A program made the translations under genes and the position numbers. 64,000 bases of DNA from Taxillus chinensis (taxonomy: Eukaryota > Streptophyta > Magnoliopsida > Santalales > Loranthaceae): assembly GCA_023512835.1 (NCBI GenBank), contig CM042087.1:19243260-19307259 (forward strand), in the 5' to 3' direction. Positions 1 to 9,382 of this stretch are shown in pieces. The notes under the pieces are model-generated. The model saw only the letters and a program-made list of their open reading frames with translations, did not search any database and was not told where the DNA came from. How positions within the stretch are numbered: position 1 is the stretch's first letter; the number at the start of each line of letters is the position of its first letter.

Positions 1-1330
1 AAGAAGTTGTTAGAAAAGAAATTTTAAAATGGAAAAATGCGGGTATAATTTATGCTATTTCTGATAGTGAGTGGGTGAGTCCATTGCATGTTGTGCCCAA
101 GAAAGGGGGCATGACCGTGATTAAGAATGAGAAAAATGAATTGATCCCATCTCGTACTGTGACGGGATGGAGAGTGTGTGTTGACTATAGAAAGCTGAAC
201 AAGGCTACTAGGAAGGATCATTTTCCTCTTCCTTTCATTGACCAAATGTTGGATAGGTTAGCTGGCTATAGTCACTACTGCTTTTTAGATGGCTATTCCG
301 GGTATAATCAGATCATGGTTAAGCCCGAGGACCAATAAAAGACCACCTTCACGTGCCCTTTTGGCACATTTGCATTTAGGAGAATGCCATTTGGGCTTTG
401 TAATGCCCCGGCCACCTTCCAAAGGTGTATGATGGCTATTTTTCAGGGTTTGGTTGAGGAGATCATGGAGGTCTTCATGGATGACTTCTCGGTGTTTGGT
501 TCCTCCTACCAACGTGCTTGAAAAATCTAGATGTGGTCTTAGAGAGATGTGAGGAGAAGGAACTAGTCCTAAATTGGGAGAAATGCCATTTCATGGTAAG
601 CTGAGGGGATAGTTCTAGGGCACAAGGTGTCCGCACATGGTTTGGAGGTAGACAAGGCAAAAATCTCCACTATTGAGACTCGCCACCTCCAACCAATGAA
701 AAAGGAGTGAGAAGTTTCCTTGGCCATGCTGGCTTTTATAGGAGATTCATTAAGGACTTCTCAAAAATTGCAAAACCCATGAGTAGGTTGTTAGAAAAAG
801 ACACAAGCTTTGAGTTTAATGTAGATTGCTTAGAAGCTTTTAACATCCTAAAGGGTAAGTTAGTTATCGCACCTGTTATAGTCATACCCGACCGGGCTCG
901 GCCTTTTGAGCTAATGTGTGATGCGAGTGATTATCTTGTGGGGGTAATCTTAGGGCAAAGGCGAGAAAAGGTGTTTAGGGTCATTTACTATGCTAGTAAG
1001 ACCTTAGATGATGCTCAACGAACTATACCACCACCGAGAAAGAGTTTCTAGCCGTGGTTTATGGCTGCAACAAGTTTAGACCCTACCTTTTGGGGTCTAA
1101 AGTCATAGTTTATACTGATCATCTTTGCATTGAAATATTTGTTTGCTAAAAAAAGAAGCTAAGCCACGCTTGATTAGATGGGTTCTCCTCTTACAGAATT
1201 TGACCTTGAAATTAGAGACACAAAGGGAGCCCTAAATTCGTGGCTGATCACCTCTCCCGTGTGGAGAATGCACCTAAGTCGCTACCCATTGTAGATGACT
1301 TTCCTGATGAGAAGTTGTTTGAGGTGCATC
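1..1330 (+). pseudogene. Athila-type gypsy reverse transcriptase-RNase H (broken, 5' end outside window)
   Basis: Copies element RNA into DNA and degrades the RNA strand. RT motifs run in order: a VCVDYRKLN-like block (about 175-205), HFPLPFIDQMLDRLAG, FLDGYSGYNQI, then after an in-frame TAA at 336-338 the same frame continues through the MPFGLCNAPATFQRCM block to the catalytic F-M-D-D near 475-490. A frameshift follows. RNase H resumes at 707 (SFLGHAGFYRRFI, CDASDYLVGVIL) and again after 1052 (VYTDH, then ADHLSR at the RNase H end near 1240-1260). The wording of the FLDGYSGYNQI and CNAPATFQRCM blocks is typical of the Athila lineage. Gag and protease lie left of the window. At least one stop and two frameshifts make it inactive. 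Confidence 0.93.
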
Positions 1331-1337
1331 ATCTTCC

Positions 1338-2587
1338 TTGGTTTGTCGACATAGCAAATTATTTAGCCACTGGGTTCATACCCAAGCGGTTAGACTACCA
1401 CCGAGAAAGAAATTGGTAGTGGATGCTAAGAAATTCATTTGGCAAGACCCAATTCTTTATAGGAGGTGTCCAGACCAAATCATTAGAAAGTGTGTCCTTG
1501 AGGAAGAAGTAGATGACATAATACATCATTGTCATGCATCACATTATGGGGGCCACTTTGGGGTGCAGAGAACTGTGGCTAAAATCATGCAGTGTGGCTT
1601 TTATTGGCCTCACATGGTGAAAGACACCTATGTCTACATCAAAAAGCGTGATAGATGTCATAGGGTAGGTGGTCTGTCTAGGAAAAATGAGATGCCCTTA
1701 ACTGGAATCCTTCCAGTTGAAATTTTTGACATTTGGGGCATGACTTCATGGGGCCATTCCCCAATTCTAATGGGTATTCATACATTTTGCTTGCTGTGGA
1801 TTATGTGTCTAAGTGGGTAGAAGCTATTCCTACTAGAGTGAATGATGCTAGGGTTGTGACTCACTTCCTTACTAGGAACATCTTTAGCCGTTTTGAGACA
1901 CCAAGGGCTATAATCAGTGATGAGGGTAGTCATTTTTGCAACAAATTGTTTGACAAGTTATTGAACAAGTATGGTGTCACTCATAGGAAGTCTTTAGCTT
2001 ACCACCCACAAGCTAATGGACAAGCAGAAGTGTCCAACAGAGAGATTAAGGCCATTTTAGAGAAAACTGTTGGAGCCAATAGGAAAGATTGGTCTCAAAG
2101 GCTTGATGAAGCCTTATGGGCATATAGGACAGCTTACAAAAATCCCATTGGGATGTCACCTTACCGTATTCTATATGGTAAGGCATGTCACTTGCCTGTG
2201 GAACTAGAACACAAGGCTCATTGGGCCTTGAAGAAGTTAAATTTTAACCCACAAGAGATCAAGGAGCTTAGGATGACTCAATTAATTGAGTTAGATGAGC
2301 TTAGGCTGGATGCCTATGATAGTGCTAAATTTTACAAAGAAAGAACTAAGAAATGGCATGATAGGCAACTCAACAATGAACCTTTAACCTTAGGGCAGAA
2401 AGTTCTTCTATTTAACACAAGGTTGAGGTTATTTCCTGGAAAATTAAGGTCCAAGTGGATGAGACCTTTTGTGATAGTTGATAAGAAGCCATATGGGAGC
2501 TTTGAGCTTCAAGCTGTAGATGGCAAGAAATTTTGGGTGAATGGCAACAGACCGAAACCATACTTTGATTCAACTCGAGGGAGATAG
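1338..2587 (+). pseudogene. Athila-type integrase
   Basis: Inserts the cDNA into the genome. An HHCC-like zinc region lies near 1525-1670 (HASHYGGHFG, then a damaged second pair where the first Cys reads Arg, in KRDRCHRVG). A frame change near 1735 leads into an open 284-codon stretch holding the core: Asp in [13 protein letters not shown], Asp in IISDEGSHF, Glu in [11 protein letters not shown], so the D-D-E set is present. The C-terminal part ([15 protein letters not shown]) matches the usual gypsy integrase end. It follows RT-RNase H directly, in the order expected for Ty3/gypsy. The core frame is intact, but the N-terminal zinc domain is in another frame and lacks one ligand, so the protein is probably dead. 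Confidence 0.92.
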
Positions 2588-3445
2588 TTGATTCCCTCTC
2601 TTTCACCATTGCATGATCATAACCGAAAGTCTAGCTACGAGACTTTAAATAAAGCGCTGGTTGGGAGGCAACCCAATGTTTATTGCTATGTTTTATTTTA
2701 TGTTATTTTCTTTTATTTATTTTATTCAATAAATTTGTTTGCAAGCTAACCATTGTGCAGGAGACTTTGTTCCTTTCTTAGCTAACCATGTGCAGGATGA
2801 GCAAATTATTGGGTCCTGAACTTGTGGAATTATTTTTAAAGTCAAAGTCAAGGAGCAAGGAGCAAGTGAAGCCCAAAAGTGCTTGAAGATGGGCTCAAAC
2901 AATTCACGTGCAAGACTTAAAGATGGTCCATAATGCATAAGCAACTCAGTGGAGAAATTTCGGCCAGTTTGGGCCTGAACGTGAATTTGAACGTGAATTT
3001 CCCAATTCACGTGCAACTCCTTTTGAGCTATAACTTTCTGGAATGATGGATGAAGACCATGTGAATCACGTTTACTCTTGCACGCGAATTGCTAGCTGTC
3101 ATATGGAGGCTCAAAAATGCAAAATACCGATTTTAGCCCTCCTTGAAGCTTCAAACAATTCACGTGCAGAAGGGACTATTGCTTGCCAGCGCAAGGGGGA
3201 CCCACCACCAAAGTCTAGGACGATTCTGACCTGCACGCCAATTTGGCCAATTCACGTGCAAGGGCTATTTTGGTTAGAACACTCTGAAAATTTAGGGGCA
3301 CGTGTTTTTCAATGGTGGAAGAAAAACTCATCAAAGCGGATAAATGGCAGACTTTTGTGTGTGATATTTCAAAGCATGCTTGCTTTGCATTTTTCCTCCA
3401 TGGAGAGCATCACTTTTCCTTCTCATTAGGTGTTAAGAGTATTGC
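2588..3445 (+). other. Non-coding spacer between integrase and third ORF, with CACGTG boxes
   Basis: No convincing protein. The stretch is marked by repeated AATTCACGTGCA words, with CACGTG cores at 2905, 3008, 3161, 3253 and 3299. The phrase CTCAAACAATTCACGTGCAAG near 2894 closely matches CTCAAACAATTGGCGTGCAAG in the LTR near 6851, so this spacer looks partly built from LTR-like modules. It could be the promoter or leader of the third ORF; that is inference. Confidence 0.55.
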
Positions 3446-5094
3446 ATGGCTGAAGGAGGTTTGGGAATCAGTACCAGAGGTCATTGGGCAACAAATGTTC
3501 CTCCTCCATCACAGCCCGCAAGGCACAGCGTTCATGTGGAGCGATCCACTGACTTTGCTAGGGAAACCTCTCCTTATATGGATCAAAGGAAGCAGACTCT
3601 ATACAGACTCACTGCCATGTACATGCAGTTCAATGTACATAAAGAAGATATTTTTAATTTCTTTCAAGGCATTAGTCGGCTGGTGGTGAGCGAAGTGGAG
3701 GTCATCAATTGGGCAGTCACTAATGGGCACATCACTAGTACCCAATTTGAAGAATTAATGGCCCTCATCTCTGGAGACCAACAAGCTACTTCACAACCTA
3801 GAACCAGAGCATGGGAGGCTCCAGGACATAGTCGCTCATGCATCACCTAGAGCATGGGAGGTCCCGAAGCTCCTCCTGCTGCATCTACCGAAGCTTGGAG
3901 GCAAGAAACATAAGAGCTCAAAGGGAGGCAAATGCCGGAACCCGGCCACGAGGTGGAAGCCCTGAGGAAGGACAATAAAGAAGTCAAAGGCCTCCTAGGC
4001 AAAATCTGGAAGGCCTTGAGCAAGAGGAAAGCATCAAAACGTTCTCCTATAGTGGAGATATCCGATGAAGAACCCTCTCCATCCCCCTGGAAGATTCTTA
4101 TCCGGCCAGCAGATCCACCTCAACCAGAACCTTCAAACTGGCCATCTTACTATCACCCAAAGGAGGCAAAGACAAAGAATAGGGTATTCACCCTTCCAGC
4201 CTCAAGAGGAGACAAAGCCGGCAGAAGGGTATTCACCCTCCGGCCTTTTACCGGTCCTACATATTCTCGGTGCTATTGTGCTCGTTATACATCCTGTCTC
4301 TTGGGGTACATACATGCCGCCGAACTCGAAGACCTTCTTGGCCCTCCTATCTATTTAATCATTGATCCATCCATATCATATGCTAAGAGTCAAGCAGCAT
4401 TTGAAGACTTCATTAATTTTCAGGTGTTAAGGGCTCGATTTGCAAGGGACATGGACCTCTTCACCTCGTTTGTCCTTCAAAGGATTTTAGGCGATGAATA
4501 TCTATATTCGGATGAGGTGGATTTGTTTTGCAGAACTATGCATTTTGTTGTGGAGGCTGAGCCTCATAATTACCCATTATCCTAGTATACATCCATTATG
4601 CTGTGCGAGCTTTACGACCAACCTTTGTCTAAAAGTGTATGGCGCTAGCGTATCAATGGTCACAATGAAGGGCACTGTCCTTGGCATGGTATGCACGAGG
4701 TGCTGATCCCTGTGCATATTGAACGTCATTATGTCTTGGTGCGAGTGGATTTGATCCTGGGCATAAAGATCAGTATGATCCAAGCCAAAATGAAGGGTTC
4801 AGAAGAAGAAAGAGACGGCTTGTTCATGGGCTCATCAAACGAATCAAGGATGCAATGAAGAAAGAAGGATTGTTGCAGGATAAGCTCCCCCTTATTCACC
4901 TCAACGAAATGGAAATCCCTCAGCAGCCTGACCAATTCAGCTGTGGGAGCTTTGTTTGCTACTACATTATGGCTGTTCTGCAAGGGAAGGAAACTTGGGA
5001 AGTGCGCGGCGAGACGTCGGTTGACTTTGTGGCTCAGGTGCAACGAATAGTGGCCAATGTCATCTACTATTACAGCTTGCCAAACCAGGGGTAA
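3446..5094 (+). pseudogene. Athila third ORF ending in a C48 (Ulp1/SUMO-protease-like) domain
   Basis: The post-pol ORF sits where Athila elements usually carry an env-like gene. Open stretches 3446-3850 and 3932-4585 share one frame, split by stops at 3848 and 3911. The first part is a low-complexity linker with a K/R-rich and acidic patch (KALSKRKASKRS, then IVEISDEEPS). The C-terminal part is C48-like: PVHIERHYVLVRVDL with His at 4727-4729, a Y-D pair at 4774-4779, and QQPDQFSCGSFVCYYI with Cys at 4942-4944 and Gln six residues earlier. His to Asp is 17 residues once a one-base shift between 4745 and 4771 is allowed for. All catalytic positions are therefore present, but spread over two frames with stops. 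The family removes or matures SUMO-like proteins; the role in a retroelement is unknown. Confidence 0.8.
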
Positions 5095-6649
5095 GTATTT
5101 TCTTACTCCCTATTTTATGCCATGAGGACAGCATATTTTAAGTGTGGTGTATGGGGAGTGACTTGAGCCACTTGCTTGTCTTTTATGTAGTGATTGCATG
5201 TTTATTTATAATTTTCAAAAGAAAAAATGTTTTTAGTTGCATGATTGTTTGAGTTGTTTGCTTAAATGATTTGCATGTGGAGACATGGATATTAAGTATG
5301 CAATTTTGGCTTAAAATTTAATTTTTATGCCACATTAGTATCATGTTGTGATAAGGGTGTTAAAGTAGTTAAAATGTGCTCTGCATTGGTTTAATCATGT
5401 CTTTATCTTTTGAATGATATCACCATGTTTTTGGAGCTGAGTTTTGAATATTAGCTGAGCATGAAATGCTATGATAGACCTAAGTAACCCTTAAAGTTGA
5501 GTGAAAAAAGAAATGAAAAATGAAAACGCCTTCTTTTTAGCCCTTGAGTGACATTTATGGTTTTTGGGTAATAGTTTGATTTGATACTCTTCTTGCATTC
5601 AACATTGGTTATTTAATGGTAGGAGTCAAGTAAGCATGTGATTACTTATTAGTGCTCAGTGTTTGGTGTGTGGAGTTAGGATGCAAGACCTTTAAGTCAT
5701 TGTGACTGTCTTTGCATTCTTTTCTTTATTGTGTGATATTATTGGAAAAGGCTGTGATTTAGAATGTGAAAAAGCCATCACTTAATTGGAAAATGGGATG
5801 TGAGACATCAATGAATTTCTGTCTCTCCTTATGTAGCAAAATGGCAAGGGGTATGCATTAGAAAAATCAGTCTTATTTATGTGTTATGTGAGTAAAAAAA
5901 AAAAAGAAAAGAGTGAATAATCCATCAAAGGAGAGCATAAAATGCAACCTTGTAAGGTTATTACTTAAAAAAAAAAGAAAAAAAAAAGAAAAAAGAAAAG
6001 AGGGATTCAAAATAAAAGCTATATTGGCTTGATGTTTATGTGTGATTATTTAGTTGTGAAGCCACATTGGCTCAGTTTTGTTTATTTGAGATTGTTGAGC
6101 TCAATTCTTTAGCTCATGGTTTTGTTTTATCAGTTATTAGAATAGAGTGTGAGTTTATTGAGTTTAGACTAGCGTGTGAGTTCAAATAAAGTAGAATAGA
6201 GAGTGTGTTTTCTTTGATGAGCACAATAGGGAACTCTCATGATTGCTTGGCAAGTACTTAATCAATAGCTGATAGCGAGTGTAGAGATAGAGTTTTCCAT
6301 CCATTGTTCATTGATAGGTATTGGGCTTGAGAATTATTATATTTGAGTGAGGCTGCTTATCCTTGGTAAGAACTTAAAGGGAAACTAGGTGTTATTTTAT
6401 CATGGATTGCTTGCTTATATCTGAAATTTAAGTGGTGATAATGCATGGTTGTTGGACTAGGGATATGGACATGAATGAACTAAGTTACGACTCATTTCGA
6501 TGCTTAAATTCCCATTTCATCATGATAGAGTTGCATGCTTAGGAAACCATGATTCTCTTTTATTGTTATTTTATTTTTCTTCCGTTTGACTGCGTGTTTA
6601 TTTTATTTTTGCATGCTTGTATGTTTTTGCTTGAGGACAAGCAATGGTT
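5095..6649 (+). other. Long 3' untranslated region of the Athila element
   Basis: About 1.5 kb without coding potential. It is T- and A-rich, with two A-rich tracts near 5888-5925 and 5966-6000. It ends in the phrase TTGCTTGAGGACAAGCAATG, which in my experience of plant Athila/Tat elements usually precedes the polypurine tract. I see no gene in it. Confidence 0.6.
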
Positions 6650-6664
6650 CAAGTATGGTGTATT
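6650..6664 (+). promoter_or_regulatory. Polypurine-tract region before the Athila 3' LTR
   Basis: Short purine-rich segment (AAGTATGGTG) immediately left of the TGATAACATGCA that opens the LTR. It would prime plus-strand DNA synthesis. It is degenerate and not a clean purine run, so the call rests mainly on position. Confidence 0.55.
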
Positions 6665-6940
6665 TGATAACATGCATTTTATGCCGTTCTTCTAGTGTTT
6701 ATTTAGGATGTTTAAGAGCATGATTAGAGCCTTATTGCTTCATATATCATATATATTTGCTCTAACCCCTAGGAAGATGCTATTTGCAAATACATGCGGT
6801 TTTAAGCTGTTTTGGCAGATTTTGGAGCTCACTTTTGACATAGTAGATGGCCTCAAACAATTGGCGTGCAAGAACAAAAGTTGCTTAGAATTATGGCCTC
6901 TACCTACCACAGAAATTTCAGAGCATTTGGAGCTGATTTG

Positions 6941-7088
6941 GAGCTGCACGTGAATTCACCCATTTCACGTGCAAGCCTATTTTTGCCTCTCAGGCCTCTA
7001 CAGGATGCAAGGAAGCTTGGGGAGAAGTTTGAGCTGATTTGGAGTTGCACGTGAATTCACCACGCACGTGAATTCACCATATCACGTG
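6941..7088 (+). promoter_or_regulatory. Cluster of five CACGTG (G-box) motifs in the Athila LTR
   Basis: CACGTG cores begin at 6947, 6966, 7048, 7065 and 7083. They occur as facing pairs, GCACGTGAATTCACC then TTCACGTGCA, giving imperfect inverted repeats. G-boxes are bound by plant bZIP and bHLH factors. The cluster lies 190-330 bases upstream of the TATA box, so an enhancer role is plausible but not shown. Confidence 0.6.
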
Positions 7089-7214
7089 CAAATTGGGGTG
7101 CAGAGATATTTTTGGAAAGATCCTATCGTTTTTCCATGCTGATCATTTGTTTCTGAAGGCCCATGTCCAAATTGTGGATGGAAGATAGAGATTTTAAAGT
7201 TTCGAGTGTTACTT

Positions 7215-7285
7215 ATCAAAACTACGTCGTTTTGATAAATGGGCTAGGTTACACACCTCAAGGCCCATCCAAACTCTATAAATAC
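7215..7285 (+). promoter_or_regulatory. ACGT-centred palindrome and TATA box of the Athila LTR
   Basis: A 22-base near-perfect palindrome (arms ATCAAAAC and GTTTTGAT around an ACGT core) occupies 7215-7236. CTATAAATAC follows at 7276-7285. The same palindrome recurs in an unrelated LTR family at 16744, 16781, 39637 and 39674, each time close to a TATA box. Confidence 0.6.
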
Positions 7286-7307
7286 AAGCCTCCACGCCTC
7301 TGCTATG

Positions 7308-8516
7308 GAAACTGTTGGATCAAACCCAGAATTTGGATAATGCCGCTAAAGCCTTATGTAATTTGATCTGAGATCTTTTGTGTTTATTTGATCATTGCAG
7401 AAGGTATGTCACTAATCCAAAGATGCACTCGTGAGAGCAAAGCTAAGGACAGGATACATAATCCTGATCCGGACAAGAGTTAGTGTCGTCAAACACTTGG
7501 TAAATAACCAAGTAACAATAAGTGCGGAGTAAGGAAAATAAGTGCGGAGTAAGGAAAATAAGTGCGGAGTAAGGAAAATAGATGCGGAGTAAGGAATCCG
7601 GACTTATTACTCGCCCGGAGTAAGGAACTTACATACGGAGTAAGGAACTTACATACGGAGTAAGGAACTTACACACGGAGTAAGGAACTTACATACGGAG
7701 TAAGGAACTTACATACGGAGTAAGGAACTTACACACGGAGTAAGGAACTTACATACGGAGTAAGAAACTTACATACGGAGTAAGGAACTTACATGCGGAG
7801 TAAGGAAGCACTGACACGGACTAAGGATTCTAGTACCTGAATAGATACGGAATAAGCAACCATCGACACGGAGTAAGGTTCCGAGCTTCATTAACTACGG
7901 AGTAAGGAAAATTACACCGGACCAAGAAGACATTTGCCCAATGAAACCGCATTTAAAGTTATCAGCTCGTGCTGTCCCGATGTAAGAAGAATGCATTTAG
8001 AACAAGAAGAATCTTACACGTGGATCATCCGGATATGTGGACACAACCTTAATTGTATCTCGGAACTCACAAAGACACTTATACTCTTCGAATCCAAGAT
8101 CTTGAGCTCCACAATCCGCAGCGATACAAGGCAGATAGATTACCAAGGGATAGTTAGTGCGGAACGCATTCCGGAACTTCAAGTTCCAAGGTTGTCTCTT
8201 AGGAATGTTTTGTATAAATATTCATACTTATACTTCTTGTAAAAAAAAGTGAGCTAGAGCGAAGAAGTGCAAAAATAGAAAAGGCACTTGGCTAGTGTGT
8301 GAATTCAAAGTTGTAAACAGAGTGTAAGAGAGTGTTTGCTTCTATTTTGTTGTAATCACTTTGTGATAATAAAACAAAATACTTCCACTATCTGGTTATC
8401 TTCCGCAGTGATATTATCACTTAAACTAGATAAGTCTTTGTGTCTTGAGAGAAAAGAAAGAGTTCGAATAAGAGCCTATTCACCCCCCCTTTAGGCTCCA
8501 AGGGACCATCAGAAAC
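7308..8516 (+). mobile_element. Solo LTR of the el.3 copia family, with TSD
   Basis: The LTR is 7313-8511 (1,199 bp). It opens TGTTGGATCAAACCC and closes CTCCAAGGGACCATCA. It is flanked by the exact 5-bp duplication GAAAC (7308-7312 and 8512-8516), which proves an insertion with no internal region left. Its own TATA-like TGTATAAATATTC is near 8210. It matches the el.3 3' LTR at 12075-13334, for example GTGAGTGTCGTCAAACACTTGG and AATAAAACAAAATACTTCCACT in both. It lies inside the Athila LTR. Confidence 0.95.
7521..7806 (+). repeat. 20-bp tandem repeat array in the solo LTR
   Basis: Three copies of AGTGCGGAGTAAGGAAAATA are followed, after a short interruption, by about ten almost identical copies of ACATACGGAGTAAGGAACTT in strict 20-base register. 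The related LTR at 12075-13334 has the same GCGGAGTAAGGA word but in irregular spacing, so the regular array is an expansion particular to this copy. Confidence 0.93.
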
Positions 8517-9382
8517 CTAGACCCCCTACACGTTTTTTAGAGAGAGAGAGAGAGGCTCCACGACTTGGAAGTTGCTCCTTGACCTAGGAGAGCAGCCGTC
8601 GCAGCAGCCGTCGTGGATTTTGGAGCTTGGATTTGAAGCCTTGTTGCGCGCGTGGATTAGAAGAAGATGTTTAGCTTTACTGTTATGGTTTTGCTTGTAA
8701 TCATGCGTGAGTAGTTCTTATAATATAGGGGAGCAATGTAGCCCCCTTGTTGCTTTGCTGTGTTTATGAATATTTGGGTTTGGATGATTGAGTTTTGCAT
8801 GTTTTATGAATCTGTTCTTAAGTTCTATCTTTGGATGTACACCTTGGTATTTTTAGCCCTAGTCTGGGGCGGATTGAGATTCATAACTTATTTGTAATTG
8901 GTGTGATCATTATCCTTTTGCAAGTATGATTTATTGGCTTTGCATGTTTGTGTGTTTAGATGACCATTCTGGCATACAACTCTTAAAAGGACCTCAATGA
9001 CCATTTGTTGTCCTTGGCTTATGTTTAACATGTTTTCAATCGACAACCCTAATACCATGAACCCAGTAGAGATAACATAGGGAGGTGAAATTGTGACCCT
9101 AAATGCTTTTAATCCTTGAATCTTAATCCTAAATTCAATTTGCTTTCTTTGTTTAATCAGAAAACCAAATAAAAATTAGATCTTTAGTTTAAAAAAGAAA
9201 ACTTTTTGCCAAGACATTTTATAGAACAATAGTAATTGGGTGTTTTGATTTGAGAACTAGAGAACTAGGCTAATCCCTGTGGGTTCGACCCCTTTCTTGC
9301 TGCTATTCTTTTAGTGCAAACTTAGGGAATTTATTATCTTGAAGAGAGATTTAACGACATTAGCTAGCTCTTTTAGAGAGGC

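Larger units (their letters stand above)
6665..9310 (+). mobile_element. Athila 3' LTR, split by a copia-type solo LTR
   Basis: It opens with TGATAACATGCATTTTATGC, a characteristic Athila LTR start. The right end is near the phrase AATCCCTGTGGGTTCGACCC (9270-9289) and is placed only to within about 40 bases. Without the insertion the LTR is about 1.44 kb. A TATA box (CTATAAATAC, 7276-7285) lies only about 25 bases before the insertion, so the nested LTR landed in the expected start-site region. The matching 5' LTR is outside the window. The right flank is the third ORF of el.3, so this Athila inserted into el.3. Confidence 0.82.

Noticed and set aside
7521..7806. Evenly spaced 20-bp repeats that could suggest CRISPR
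   Set aside because: Contiguous tandem units without unique spacers, in a plant LTR.
9276..9292. GTGGGTTCGACCCC resembles a tRNA T-arm/B box
   Set aside because: No A box, anticodon arm or acceptor stem at the right distance. The phrase is a usual feature of the Athila LTR 3' end.
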